Source: Diplolepis rosae
Lineage: Eukaryota > Arthropoda > Insecta > Hymenoptera > Diplolepididae
DNA: 64,000 nucleotides
Direction of reading: 5' to 3'
Assembly: GCA_030998225.1 (NCBI GenBank)
Contig: JAPYXD010000753.1
Coordinates: 4,243,501-4,307,500 of the forward strand
In this document: one piece after another, positions 20,530 through 33,190 of the stretch
Layout: each line of letters opens with the position of its first letter
Numbering within the stretch: position 1 is the stretch's first letter
Position numbers and translations under genes: made by a program
The notes under the pieces: model-generated
Seen by the model: only the letters and a program-made list of their open reading frames with translations
Told to the model about the DNA's origin: nothing
The model's database searches: none

Positions 20530-20925
20530 TAGTTAACGGGTAGACATTGGATGTTTTAAGAGTGTCCACTAATTTCAATGTTTTTGATATGCTGGAGACG
20601 ATTCTCAGTGGGCCAAAAATGTTAAGACGTCCAAAGGACGTCTTTTGGGCATTCTTAGGACTTTCAATGTCAGTACAAATAACGTTTCAGGGTTATATTG
20701 TCTTTTGAGGACGTTTTTAGGATGTATTTAATATATTAAAGGTCCTAATAACGTCTCGAGGACTTCTTTTGGATGTCCAAGATTTTATATTTGTTCGATT
20801 CTTATTCGAAAGACGTCTCTGAAACATGAAACCTCCTTAGCATAGACAAAAGTATGAAAATGAAATCTGCGGGACGTTTTTAAGGCGTCCTGAAGACGTC
20901 CAATTTCTTTATCCTTACACCAAAT
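20530..20925. repeat. GACGTC-rich element copies
   Basis: An end-like CTCAGTGGGCCAAAAATG lies near 20605. Palindromes such as GTCCAAAGGACGTC and CGTCCTGAAGACGTCC continue to about 20910. Confidence 0.6.
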
Positions 20926-21880
20926 ACACCCTGAAAAAAGTTTTATTTAAATTCAGAAAACACCTTTAGAATAAATATAAATTTATTCGATTTCAAGAAA
21001 TCACGTTTTTAGCCTTTTTTAAATGATAGAAGTTATTTTTTTAACATTATTTATTTGATTTAAAAAAATTTTATCTTTGAACGACGACAATTTTTGTTTT
21101 GAATTAAAGAAAATATTTTTGTGCGTCACATTACGTATGTACTATGCGACTGCGCAGACATTTTTTTCTTTATATCAAAGAAAAAAAAACAATCAAGAAA
21201 TTTCTTTAAATTAGAGAAAATTTTTTTTGACCGTACAGCAATGCACAAATTTGTTTGATTCAAAGAAACTTTTTTCTGGGTGTATTTCAACCCAACAATG
21301 ACATTAATATTTGAAAAAAATTATAGCATGAAATTTTTCAAAAGGGAAACATTTGCAGAAAACTAATTGTTCTTTTTGTATGAAACAAAAAATGAACTAC
21401 TCAACATGGGATACTGTGGAATATTGTTGTATGCATTTGGTTAATAGTTTAGTTGACCCCTAACTTTTCACGTGTTACTCGAATTTTATCGTTGAATAAA
21501 AACTTTTTTATGACAATCGATCTTTACTGACAGAATAATATTACATATAATATTTGTTTCGAAGATATTGTCTTAAATATCTTCTCATCTAAGTTTCATT
21601 TTTCGTGAATGAATGGAGCGGTCTGTGAAACAAAGTGAGATAAAAATTTACGAGGGTTTTTATTTTCCGAAAGGTAAAAGTAATTTTTTTTTTAAAAGAA
21701 AAAGCGATAATAAAAACAATCCAATTACTTCCTCAAATTGAAATTTTCCAACTGGTTAATTGACTTCTTGGTGAATGACTCCTTAGTATTTCAACCGGAA
21801 AGTAAACTCTACACTTTTAGATAAATTCGATAAAAAAAGGGCATTGTTTGAAGCTGCAAATAAAAAAAAATATATTTCAA
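20926..21880. other. AT-rich intronic sequence
   Basis: Low-complexity AT-rich sequence. Around 20935-21285 there is an inverted repetition of TTTAAATTNAAGAAA-type motifs with TTTTTTTCT ends, possibly another MITE. No exon seen. Confidence 0.35.
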
Positions 21881-22274
21881 GAATCAAAGACGTCTTAAGG
21901 ACGTCCTGTGTACTTCTATCTCATATTTTTGCTCTACTAAAGACGTCTCATGTCGTAAATACATTTCATGTGGTCATAGGGACAATGTAGTCTTTGTGAC
22001 GTCCAAAAGACGTCCATGTTCGTTTAATTGATCTCTTGCGGACGTCTTATGTCCTAAGGATATGAAAAATCCACAAAACATCAGACGCATTAACATGGAA
22101 ATTGAAAGGACGTTTTTAGGACATGAGACGCCAAGAAGACATAGTTTCGACAGACATAGACGTTCTAAAAACGTCTTTTAAAAGACCCAAAGATGAGAAT
22201 GTCTCTCTATCTACATGATGACGTCTATTCAATAAGAGTCGTTCAGGAGGCAATTGAAAACGTGACATTTAATT
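21881..22274. repeat. Diverged leading units of the 225-bp array
   Basis: It contains the array's motifs (CGTCCAAAAGACGTCCATG, TCTCTATCTACATGATGACG, CAGGAGGCAATTGAAAACG) with lower similarity and altered spacing. Confidence 0.6.
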
Positions 22275-24420
22275 CGTCTTTGGAACGCCCGAAAGACGTC
22301 CATGTCTGGTAATTTAACGTCTCATCTTTTAAGGACCTCTCTCAGAAATAAGACGTCAACAAGACATCAATTTGACAGACATGAACGTTCTAGAGACGAC
22401 ATTCAAAAGTCCCATTGACGACAACGTCTCTCTATCTACATGATGACGTCTATTTAATAAGAGACGTTCAGTAGGCAACTGAAAGCGTGACATTTAAGTC
22501 GTCTTTGGAACGCCCGAAAGACGTCCATGTCTGTTAATTTAACGTCTCATCTTTTAAGGACCTCTCTCAGAAATAAGACGTCAACAAGACATCAATTTGA
22601 CAGACATAAACGTTCTAAAGACGACTTTTAAAAGCCCCAAAGGTGTCAATGTCTCTCTACCTACAAGATGACGTCTCATAAATAAGAGACGTTCAGTAGG
22701 CAACTGAAAGCGTGACATTTAAGTCGTCTTTGGAACGCCCGAAAGACGTCCATGTCTGTTAATTTAACGTCTCATCTTTTAAGGACCTCTCTCAGAAATA
22801 AGACGTCAACAAAGCATTAATTCGATAGACATGTACGTTCTAAAGACGAGTTTTAAAAGCCCCAAAGGTGACAATGTTTCTCTACCTGAATGATGACGTC
22901 TCTTCAATAAGAGAGGTTAGTAGGCAAGTAAAAACGTGACATTAAAGTCGTCTTTGGAACGCTCAAAAGACGTTTATAGCTATTAATTCGACGTCTCACT
23001 TTTGAAGGACGTCTTTCAGACATAAGACGTCAAAAAGGCATCAATTTGATAGACATGGACGTTGTAAAGATGTTTTTCAAACCTCCTCAAGTTGATTACG
23101 TTTCTCTACCTATATAATGACGTCTCTTTAAGAAGAGACGTTCAGAAGGCAACTAAAAACGTGACATTTAAGTCGTCTTTGGAACGCCCGACAGACGTCC
23201 ATGTCTGTTAATTTAACGTCTCATCTTTTAAGGACCTCTCTCAGAAATAAGACGTCAACAAGACATCAATTTGACAGACATGAACGTTCTAAAGACGAGT
23301 TTTAAAAGCCCCAAAGGTGACAATGTCTCTCTACCTGAATGATGACGTCTCTTCAATAAGAGACGTTCAGTAGGCAACTAAAAACGTGACATTAATGTCG
23401 TCTTTGGAACGCTCAAAAGACGTTTATAGCTATTAATTCGACGTCTCACTTTTGAAGGACGTCTTTCAGACATAAGACGTCAAAAAGGCATCAATTTGAT
23501 AGACATGGACGTTGTAAAGATGTTTTTCAAACCTCCTCAAGTTGATTACGTTTCTCTACCTATATAATGACGTCTCTTTAAGAAGAGACGTTCAGAAGGC
23601 AACTAAAAACGTGACATTTAAGTCGTCTTTGGAACGCTCAAAAGATGTCAATATCTATTAATTTGACGTCTCATCTTTTAAGGACCTCTCTCAGAAATAA
23701 GACGTCAACAAGACATCAATTTGACAGACATGAACGTTCTAAAGACGAGTTTTAAAAGCCCCAAAGGTGACAATGTCTCTCTACCTGAATGATGACGTCT
23801 CTTTAAGAAGAGACGTTCAGAAGGCAACTAAAAACGTGACATTTAAGTCGTCTTTGGAACGCTCAAAAGATGTCAATATCTATTAATTTGACGTCTCATC
23901 TTTGAAGAACGTCTTTTAATTTGAGACGACTTTTAAACCATAGACTACAACTTTTCTCTACCTACATGATGACGTCTCTTTAATACGAGAATTTCAATAG
24001 GCAGCTGAATACCTGAAATTTAAGTCGTCTTTGGAACGCCCAAAAAACGTCCATGTCTGTTAATTTGATGTTTCATCTTTAAGGACGTCTCTCAGACATA
24101 GGACGTCAACAAGACATGAATTTAACAGACATGGACGTTTTAAAGACGACTTTTAAAAGCCCCAAAGGTGACAATGTCTCTCTACCTACATGATGACGTC
24201 TCATAAATAAGAAACGTGCAATAGGCAATTGAAAACGTGACATTTAAGTCGTCTTTGAAACGCCCAAAAGACGTCCATGTCTGTTAATTTAACGTCTCAT
24301 CTTTTAAGGACGTCTCTCAGACATACGACGTCAACAAGACATCAATTTGTCAAACGGACCTTTCAAAGACGTCTTCCAAACGTCCTTAAGTTGACTACGT
24401 CCCCTCGCCCTTTTGGAAGT
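22275..24420. repeat. GACGTC satellite, about ten 225-bp units
   Basis: CGTCTTTGGAACG recurs at 22275, 22500, 22725, 22949, 23174, 23399, 23624, 23849, 24026 and (as CGTCTTTGAAACG) 24250. The period is 224-225 bp, except one 177-bp unit that has lost about 48 bp. Units 22949 and 23399 are nearly identical to each other, while the units at 23174 and 23624 form a second type, so part of the array is a dimeric (450-bp) higher-order repeat. The interior is rich in GACGTCTC, AGACGTCAAC and similar motifs. It lies inside CCHamide-2 intron 1 and is not coding. Confidence 0.9.
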
Positions 24421-25014
24421 TATTTTAAAATAATTATTTCCCAAAACATTTTTATGTAGTAAAATATGATAAACAAGGTTGATGTCTATGATTCCATAAA
24501 GCTATTTAATTGCTCCATAAACTTTAATAATAGAGAGATACGTTACAAAGCCAAGTCGTGCTTTACACCTACATAGAGAGATTTTATGTGAATTCAACAT
24601 TATCTTGTCACGCATCAGGTCATGAACGAGAATATATTATATTCACATTCTCAAAATCCAGGGGAAAATATAATAGTGTATTTCATTACTTTGAATCAGT
24701 CTATTCATGAGGAAGATGGCTTGAAAATCATCTGAATGATAATTATGAAAGATTTGAACTCAATGTAATGTGGAAATCATGAGAATATGGTTGTGGTTTA
24801 CAGCAAAAGGTCAGATATTCTTCGAACAATTAGTCCAGCTTGTTACTCTAGCAACTCACCAGTCGCAGATTGGATAATTTTGTTACCTCGTCGGTGGTTA
24901 CAGCCAGTGAAAAGGAATATTTTGCACGATAAAATGCAGTACTTTTTAAATTTTAATGCAATTAATTCTGTTATGAAATAATTAAGTATAATGAACTAGC
25001 ATATATATATATAT
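24421..25014. other. AT-rich intronic sequence with a short AT microsatellite
   Basis: A 60-codon frame at 24787-24981 has no recognisable similarity or splice support. It ends with an (AT)n run at about 25000-25015. Confidence 0.4.
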
Positions 25015-25625
25015 GTTATTAGCTAGTGGGTATGAAAAGAAAGACGTCTTTGAGATGTCCATGTCTGTCTAGTTGATGACTTTTGGTTGTCCTATCTCTG
25101 AAAGACGTCCGAATGATATTAGAGATCTAACATACATCAATTGGTTAGACTTGGACTTTCTGAAGACGTCTTTTTAATGTCTGGTTAATTATCTAAATTC
25201 AAATGTTATGTGATAGTTTATTATCTAGCAGATTGATTTTTTATTGGTGAATCATATTTTTTCAGTAAGCATAAGGACATGAGACGTTTTCGAAACGTCT
25301 TAAAGACGTCTCAGGGACTTCATTGTCAAAAATTTTTTTGTCTTGTGTCGAAACGATCTTTAGGACATGAGACGTTTCGAGGATATCAAGAAAAACTGAA
25401 ATTGAAGTTCACAAGTGGTCCTTAAGACGTTTTAAAGACGTCCAACGTCTCTTGAGAACGTCCCATGGACTTTTATGTGAAGCTTTTTGCTGGTCTGAAG
25501 ATGACTCATATCTTGAAGACATCTTTTAAACAAAATAAATCTAGAGGACAACGACAAGTCTGATACTGAAGTCTCTGAGACGTCATTAAGAGATCCCAAA
25601 AACGTCTAATTTCCTTCTACCTGCT
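25015..25625. repeat. GACGTC-rich elements
   Basis: Two blocks (25019-25170 and 25265-25625) begin near GCTAGTGGGTATG and include CGAAACGTCTTAAAGACGTCTC and CTGAGACGTCATTAAGAG. The ends are eroded. Confidence 0.6.
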
Positions 25626-25934
25626 GAGGTGAAAAATAATAATTTTATGGTTTAGAAAATAAACCCCAATACAAAATTGATTTTTTATCTATACAATCCT
25701 TAATTTTTATTTGTGAGTAATAAAATTTTAACGATTTCACTTTTTATGACAAAAAATGGTAGCGGAAAAATAAAAAATCAATACTTTACCATATGTGATG
25801 AGAATGTAAAAATTTGTAACTTCTCTTAATTTCTTTATTGAATCAGTAGTGTTTTGAATAAGAACTAATCAAGAATCAAATTTCTCAATGTTCGAATGTA
25901 AATGGTTTACAGATTAATTTTGTTTTCAAAAAGA
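25626..25934. other. AT-rich sequence
   Basis: No gene. A solo GATGAGAATGTAAAAA (about 25797) matches the end of the CGCGCTTCGCGC element family. Confidence 0.4.
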
Positions 25935-26222
25935 AACATTCAATCCGATTTAATCCGATTCATTCCGCTTCAATCGGAGGCATCGATTTGAAAACATCCG
26001 AACCAATTGAAGTCTCGGATTAAACCAGAATGAATCAGATTGAGACAGACAAATCACGAATCGGATAATTTCGGATTGATTTTTGACCGATTTTCATCAA
26101 ACAAGATACAAAAAGTTTTTTGGATTGGTTCGAATCAAATTCCGAATAGTTCGGAAACAAATTTCGGAATGGTTCGGATTAATTCGGATTGAATTCATTT
26201 ATGAAATTTTCGCCAGAGTGAC
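25935..26222. mobile_element. GATTCGGATTGA-family element
   Basis: Starts near ACATTCAATCCGATTTAATCC and ends at GAAATTTTCGCCAGAG, the family's right terminus. The interior consists of TCGGATTGATT/AATCCGAATT motifs in both orientations. Confidence 0.6.
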
Positions 26223-26589
26223 GCGAAATTTGCAGCAGTTTTCTCATATCGCTTTAAGTAGCTACTTTAATACGCTCTCTATGTTGGTTAACCTGTCAAT
26301 GTTTCGTAATTGCATTTCAAGAAAACGAGCCTTGATTATCAATTATCGACAGTGTCCAATAACTTGAGGTTACATAAGTGCTGGGAAACATCATAACACT
26401 CAGAAATTCTCTTGTTTCAATTTACAGAATCATCAGTTTTAAATTACCGTCTTTTTCAATTTTTATACCTAAATGGAAATTTTTTTTTTGAATAATAGAA
26501 TTTTTTGATTATAATAGCATAATATATCTTATTAATATAGTATTTCTCTGTAATTTTAATTTCAAAATATTTAAAATCTGAAAAAACAA

Positions 26590-27060
26590 TCTGTTCGGTG
26601 AAAAGAAAAATGTTGGAACTATAGAAATCCACTTCTGTGGTTTTAAATACTGGAAGCAAGGGATTATTTTTAATTATCAAAGTTTCCAAATATTAATATT
26701 AAAAATACTATGCTTGGTGAAAAGAGAAATGTTTCATCTGAGGGAACACATATATCTGTGATTTTAATTCCAAATTTCAAGAATTTGAAACTATTCGAAG
26801 CAAGGGATTTTTCAGTTAAGTCGATGAAATATTTTTTCAATTCAAAAATATTAAACTTTTTTTCAAAGATATATATTATTGCAATTCTAATCTTCGAATA
26901 ATTCTAATTATCAAAGGTACTAATTTTCAATAGCCATAATCCTAAAAATTAATCGGTTCCGTGAAAAGAAAAATGTTGGAAATATGCAATTCCATTTCTG
27001 TGGTTTTTCATCATTCAAGCAAGGGATTATTTTTAATTACCAAATTTTTACTATTTTTGA
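26590..27060. repeat. Degenerate tandem repeat of about 120 bp
   Basis: GTGAAAAGAAAAATGTT recurs at about 26597, 26716 (GTGAAAAGAGAAATGTT) and 26960. Each copy is followed by TCTGTGGTTTT-like and AAGCAAGGGATTATTTTTAAT motifs. The spacings of about 119 and 244 nt imply three to four diverged units. Confidence 0.6.
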
Positions 27061-27775
27061 GTTTAGAACTTCCATATAATGTTTTCGTGTTTAGTACCTT
27101 TATTTGGAAAGGTTCTGGAGGTTTTTAAAAATCTCAGCGCCTTTATGTATTTTTAAACTAAAAATTTTGAGTTTTTTTGATATTTTTTTACTTTGAATAA
27201 TTATTTTATATTTTTATTTTTTGAGTTTAGACTTTCCATATAATTTTTTTATGTTTAGTACCTTTATTTAGAAATTTTTTGGGGTTTTAAAAAAATCCAG
27301 CAACTTTATGTATTTTTAAACTAAAAATTTTGAGTTTTTTGGCATTTTTTGACATTTTTTGACTTTGAATAATTTTTTTGTTTTTCAACCAATTGTCATG
27401 ATTCTTTTTTTATTTTGTTCCTTACATTGTGTAGCAACTTTTCGGGTATGGAAAATAAGGTAACATGACTGAAAAAAAGTTACAAATAAAATAAAAATAT
27501 CCAGAAATATTAATAAAAAATTTTGTAGTTATTTTTATAGCTAGAGTGCTTTTCATACCCAAGAAGTTGCTACACTCTGTAAGGAACAAAATAAAATAAA
27601 AATCATGAAAATTGGTTAAAAAACAAAAAAAGTTATTTAAAGTAAAAAAATGTCAAAAAATTCCCAAAGAACCCAAAATTTTTAGTTTTAAAATACATAA
27701 AGGTGCTGGAATTTAAAAAAGAACCCTAAAACCTTTTTTTAATAAAGGCACTAAACATAAAAATATCAATTGAAA
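27061..27775. mobile_element. TTAA-family palindromic element, degraded
   Basis: Carries GAGTTTAGACTTTCCATATAA, TTTAGTACCTTTATTTAGAAA and CAGCACCTTTATGTATTTT of the GGGGATCCGCCACC family. The first part is duplicated (27060-27230 and 27225-27440) and the mirror half runs from about 27445 to 27775. Terminal GGGG/CCCC ends are missing. Confidence 0.55.
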
Positions 27776-30549
27776 AAATTTCATCTCAGACTTGTACGCT
27801 TTTTATGTGTTTTTTCACACAAAAGTGATATTCCATGTTTAGATCTGATACTAAATGATAGATCAAAATAAAAAAAGAAAATGGGTAGTTGAGTTTTGTA
27901 TGTGTGACTTGAATGAAATGTTAATTGAAAGCAGAATATACGTGACCATGTGCAATATAAGCTTACGGCATAACGTAATGTTCTGTTGTGTTCTGCTTTC
28001 AAGGAAATCTAAATGACTAGAAATCCTGTGGGAATTCCTGCAGGATCGAAGGTCTAACAACGGGAGATCTCGACCCTTCAACCTGAATATTCGTTAAACG
28101 TAAGAATTGAGTTTAAACGTGCGTAGATTTTGCTGTCCTGCATCCAAATCTAGATTTTATCAGATTTCAAAGCTTTTTGCGGCTCGAAATTCGACGATTT
28201 TGCTAAAATAAAGCAAACTTAGACTTATTTTATTGCCTCACGCTATAATTTCCACATTTTATAAGAAATTGGGTGTACAAAATGAATCTATTGAAAAGTT
28301 TTTTATTTTAATGGTACATTTACTGTAAGTTAAATGCTGCTATTATATTGTATTGTTTAAAGTAAATATGCAGCAATTAAAATTCAAAATGTACAATTAA
28401 TTTTAATTGTGTACATAACGGGCTGATTAATTGAACAAATGGATAAGTTCGTTATAATCATTACTTATTATTATTATTATTATTCATTATATATGGATAA
28501 TGGTACATATGTCATTGCGCAATAGAATTGGTTCACTTTATTTAAATTTCTCCTTTTCAAGAGATTTTCATGATTTAATCGACTTGTTTGAATGACAAAC
28601 TTGATCCCTATTAGTCACTATTTATAATGATTATTGCAATTATTCTAAAAAATTTACCAAAATAAAAGTTTGTACAAATGAGTTGAAATTTATACTTGTG
28701 AGATTGAGAATTTTTAAAATTTATTTTAAGTTTAATAAACGTTTTATTTAGTGAAACTCAAACTCTATCAATTCTATCGATTGCAGCCAGTCATTTGATT
28801 TTGGACTGTGCTGTGATTTATCAATTTCAAAACAATTTCCTACTGATTGACGTTAAGCTTGAATTACGCAGAACAGCCGTATTTTCTATATTTTCTCGTG
28901 TAACTGACATGAAAGGAGAATCATTTCATAATAATTAAATAGAGACGAACAATAGAGGTTGAATTGAGTTTAAAAAGATGATTTTGTTTCAAGTGCTATT
29001 AGACGTATGAATAAAAATCTAATTTCCATCGAAACGTATTAGTTGATGTAATTATTTTGAAGTAGTATTTTATGCAGAAACTAATCATTGGCATATAATT
29101 GAAGCAATATTTTTGACCTCAGTTGATACATCCACTTTTGATTACAAGAAGATTAAAGATTCTAGATTGATTAACATGAACCATAATAATCGCCACTTTG
29201 AAATGTAAACACAATAATTACTGGTAGTTTTCTCTCTCATGGAAATAATCATTTGGCAATTTATACTCTTTCGCTAATTATTTAGATGTTATTGCAATGG
29301 ATTAATGACCATTTGATCTTCTTATAAAAGATTAATAACCCATTATAAAAAATATAAAAGTGTAAAAAAACAAATAAATAAATTTATAAGTGGAATTTTT
29401 CTAAAAATGAAAATTTCTAATAGAAAATGTTTTTCAAGTGAAAACTTAATCTTGATTGATAGTTGAATTCAATTCTTTGGAAACTTTTGACTTCGCTCAT
29501 GTAATCATGTAAGGTTAATTTTTCTCTCTACCGTCAGAGATTTACAAAAATTATTATATTCCTTGAACTTTTAATATCTCTGGGGACTTATAAATTTCCG
29601 GAAGTGTTCGTCAAACCGTTCCTGTAAATATTATTTCCGTGACCTATGAAAGTTAACTAGAGTTACGGTGAGGTTACCTATAGTTATCCACTTAGAAGTG
29701 TCGCCTGAAAAAAATTGGCCGACACGCTAATGATCGATTAATCATTTTCCTTTAAACGAATAATCAAGTCAGAGTTTATCACCGGTTTCTATTTTTCCGC
29801 AATCCCAGTTCTGGATTAGGCTTTCACAACAAAGAATCATTTTCCAAGTTTTCTTTCGGTGCTTGAATTTTTTTTTAGTTTTTTAAATTTATATTCATGA
29901 ATTAAAATAGACAGAGAGTTATTACTGAGTAGTATACTTTTGAAAATAAAATACAAATTTTTTTATTCATTTGTTGTAAACGAATCTAGAAATAATTAAT
30001 CTGGAAATCAGTTGTATGTAATTCGAATGTTTGTGATTGGCAATTTGTGACTGGGTCGTCTGTGACTGTATCATCCGCGATTCGAATGATTGTGACTGAT
30101 TCTAAGTCATCAGTGATCGGATATATTTGATTGAGTCATTTGGAGGGTGAAGCAGACTATATTTGAGGTTAAACTATAGGACAGCCTTCTAGATAGTGTA
30201 ACTTATTACCTGTGAATTGTGAAAATAAGATGGTCAACTTGAATACTTTAGAGAATCTACTTCTATGGCTAACCTCAAAACTATTGCATTTAAGCTTTCA
30301 CAATTATTATGTTATTATAGCAAGTGAAATAGGTACTCGCCAATTAGTTGGCAAAAATAACCCTCGTGACACTTTAACACGTAAAGGACGCGAAACCGGC
30401 AATGAGGTTAGAGTCCACGCTGGTGATATTGGAGGAAAAATAGGCGAACCCACGTGACATTACAATTTTGCCGCGTATTTCACCAATCGACACTCTTTAT
30501 AGTGATTCTGACACTCTTTACTTGCAATACTATTGAAATGGCCCAAGTT
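27776..30549. other. Non-repetitive part of CCHamide-2 intron 1
   Basis: About 2.8 kb free of the window's repeat families, with an (ATT)n tract near 28465-28485. Its lack of transposons so close to exon 2 makes it the likeliest place in this intron for cis-regulatory sequence, but I see no specific site. Open frames at 27781-28081 and 30212-30457 have no recognisable product. Confidence 0.4.
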
Positions 30550-30835
30550 CAAGTTTTATGTTGAAACCTATTCCTAACGAATCAGAACTATTCTGAAATA
30601 TCCCGAACTAATCCGGAAACGTTTTAAATCTCGTTTGTGATTCAATCCCATTCAATCTGAAATTTCAATCGAAATCCATCCGAGATTAGGCTGTTCAAAA
30701 CTGCATTTTCAATTCAAATCATACCGAATTATTCCAACCTCTAATTCATTCATATTGATTTTCAAGCGATTTGAACCCAACGAGATTTAAAAATATAATT
30801 TATTGTTTCGGAAACAGATTTTAGAGTGGGTCGGA
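30550..30835. mobile_element. GATTCGGATTGA-family element just upstream of CCHamide-2 exon 2
   Basis: Diverged motifs such as CGAATCAGAACTATTC, CGAACTAATCCGG and TGGGTCGGATTCG lie in the family order. It ends about 55 nt before the exon 2 acceptor. Confidence 0.5.
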
Positions 30836-30889
30836 TTCGCAAAGTTAAAAAATTACAAGATGAGAAGAATTTAACTAATTTACTTTTAG

Positions 30890-31143
30890 GTGGTTGCACT
30901 GCATTTGGACATTCATGTTTTGGTGGTCATGGGAAGAGATCCGAGCAGAATCAGCCAGAGGATATATCGAAAGAAAGATCTATCAGTCGAAATGTTCCAG
31001 ACTACGTGTTTTCACGATCCAATGATGAAATTTTTACCATGGACCCTTCACGTAGAATTCAGGATAAAGCTGAGCGACGCATTTCTGAAATCGACAAACA
31101 TCAATTAAAAGACGATCCTCTCTCTATTTTCATCAGGCAATGG
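30890..31143 (+). CDS. CCHa2: CCHamide-2 precursor, exon 2 (mature peptide)
   Basis: The acceptor TTACTTTTAG precedes a phase-1 entry that completes the arginine of the KR site. Then come GCTAFGHSCFGGH and GKR: the 13-residue CCHamide-2 with its two cysteines (disulfide), the FGHSCFGGH core, a glycine amide donor and a dibasic cleavage site. The rest of the exon (SEQNQPEDISKERS onward) is the acidic/basic spacer peptide typical of this precursor; it contains further basic pairs (SRRIQDK, AERRISE) of uncertain use. The exon leaves in phase 0 at CAATGG|GTAATC. If that intron were retained, the frame would run on only to a stop at 31171-31173. Confidence 0.9.
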
Positions 31144-31261
31144 GTAATCATCGATAAACTATCAATTATATAATTATTGTAAATGTAAATTCAAGTGATA
31201 TTCTTTCTCAAAACCACTAGATATTATACTGTATAAATAATAGATTTATTTTAATTTTCAG

Positions 31262-31312
31262 ATAATATCGCGTCATCGTCCATACGCCGATGCTGGGGTT
31301 GCAAATAAATAA
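31262..31312 (+). CDS. CCHa2: CCHamide-2 precursor, exon 3 (C-terminus)
   Basis: After a 118-nt intron with acceptor TTTTAATTTTCAG the frame continues in phase 0 for 16 residues (IISRHRPYADAGVANK) to TAA. Total precursor 133 residues, close to the Drosophila CCHamide-2 precursor as I recall it. The stop overlaps AATAAATAAA, and further AATAAA motifs follow near 31950. Confidence 0.75.
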   Translation: MISRHRPYADAGVANK

Positions 31313-31990
31313 AAAATTCAACTTTGACTGTATTGTCGAGATAAAGACGTGCAGACAACCAATTAAACTAATGAAACTGACAGCTTGAAAAATATTTCCT
31401 TCTTTTCGAATCTATCTTCTGTTTCACATTATATTATGAAAATCTATGTAAAAATTGACATTTCATAGACGTCCAAGCTTGTATCAAGCAAAATGTATAA
31501 TTTGAAATATCTGTGCATGAATCCTTCAGGGAAAAGAAAAATCATAACAATATGAAATGTCTCTATAAAAAGTGTAGATGGCAAATGTGCCGTGAATTCA
31601 AAGTTCTTTCAAAATGTACGAAGATCAACATTATTATTAATCTAGTCATTAATAATTACCTATTGCGATCATTTCAATAAGTTTATTAATTTATCATTTC
31701 TATAGCTTAAGTTATAATGTTGTAATAATAATAATGAAGTTTATACTTTTTAAACTTAAGATATGAATACATAAATTACGTTGAAGTCATGAATTATTCG
31801 CAAAAAATATTGTTAAATAATTAATCATAAGTTATTATTAATGCCACATCTTTTAATTAATGACAATGAGACTTTGTATAATTTAGGATTAAATTTATGT
31901 ATTCATGTACATAAGTCAAAAACAATCTATAATATATTGCATAAATATATAATAAAGTTAACTTTATTTTTTAATTAAAAAAACATTTTT
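31313..31990. other. AT-rich 3' region of CCHamide-2
   Basis: Probably 3' untranslated and flanking sequence. An AATAAA occurs near 31950 (ATAATAAAG). No repeat family. Confidence 0.4.
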
Positions 31991-31994
31991 TGCT

Positions 31995-32365
31995 TTTATT
32001 TGGAAACCATTGGCCATAGGGACGTCTTTAGGACGTCGTAAGGACGTTTGACAAACTTCAATTTAAAGCTTTTTTCTGACACAAGGACATCTGCTGTTTT
32101 AAAGACGTCTTTCAACGATAGACGTTTTGACAATAAAATGCCCTAAATGTCCTGTAAAAGTCCCAAAGACGTCCAATTTTACAGTGTTCAACGATAATTG
32201 GTATAAAATAGTGAAAACATGTATTTTAGTCAAAATTTATCAAACATGAGTACATTGGACGTCTTTAGGACATTTCAAGGATTTAATCACATCAATAGGC
32301 AGGCATGGACGTCTTAAAGACGTCTTTCAAACGTCCCAAAGACGACTATGTCCCCGTGCCCATTG
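31995..32365. repeat. GACGTC-rich element copies
   Basis: Starts near ACCATTGGCCATAGGGACGTC and ends near CCGTGCCCATTGGCAC. Palindromic GACGTC motifs fill it. Confidence 0.6.
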
Positions 32366-32800
32366 GCACTATATCACAGTATATTATAATTAATACAATA
32401 AGTAGGTATCTTTATATGATACTATTTTCTCTTCTCCATAAATATAGAAAGAAATTATTATTCAATTTAATTATGTAAAATTATAATTATGGAAATAAAT
32501 AATTTTTCTATAACTGATGTGATAACATTTTATTGTTTTTGAATACAGGGACACTTGGCCATCTATAAAATACGATAAACAACATTCCATTGCCCTATTA
32601 TCAGTGGGTAAGGATTGTTTTTATCACCAGTTTCTACATTTTTCTTTTCCATTTGCAGTCTGTTACCGACAAAGTCGGTAGATAAAATCATTTTCTTTTA
32701 GATTGCAAGTTTTATGTCGATAAAGTGGATTTTTCATATGCTACCTTTTTATTTAACAATTTTCTCAATACTAATTATTTAAGTAATATAGTCCGAGTGA
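32366..32800. other. AT-rich intergenic sequence
   Basis: A short inverted pair occurs near 32650-32710 (TTTTCCATTTGCAGTC... / ...GATTGCAAG). Nothing coding. Confidence 0.35.
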
Positions 32801-33190
32801 AGAGAGAGTCATTAGATCACTTAAAGACGTCTTAAGGATTTTAATACCTAAAAGACGTCTTTGGGATACAAAACGTCCTGAAAGCAACATAAGACCAAGT
32901 GAAGACGCCCTTAAAATATCCATATCTGTCCAATTGACGTTATTTGGACATCCATTGTTTTAAGGACGTTTTCTTGGATCTTAATGTCCATAAGACGTCA
33001 ATTTGACGTCTCAAAGGCTACTATCTCTCCATCCTTACTGGGTGAAAAATTTAAAACATCTCAAAGACATCGAACGGTCTTCAGCCTCAAGGTTTTTGCC
33101 TTTCTAAGGACGTTTTATGTCTCGATGACGTCTTTCAGATATGAGACGTTTTCAATACAGCAAAGATTCTGAAACTGAAGTCTATTAGAC
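32801..33190. repeat. GACGTC-rich element copies
   Basis: It contains ACTTAAAGACGTCTTAAGG, CCATAAGACGTCAATTTGACGTC and TGACGTCTTTCAG. Two or more fused copies. Confidence 0.6.

Noticed and set aside
22275..24420. CRISPR-like array
   Set aside because: Units are 225 bp of contiguous repeat with no unique spacers, and the genome is eukaryotic.
30212..30457. Open frame of 81 codons in CCHamide-2 intron 1
   Set aside because: No recognisable domain, no signal peptide and no splice support.
12119..31312. Gene A exon 1 as an alternative first exon of CCHamide-2
   Set aside because: Phase 1 would permit it, but the 19049 exon supplies the KR site directly before the hormone and gene A has its own fitting exons. 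It remains testable by RNA-seq.
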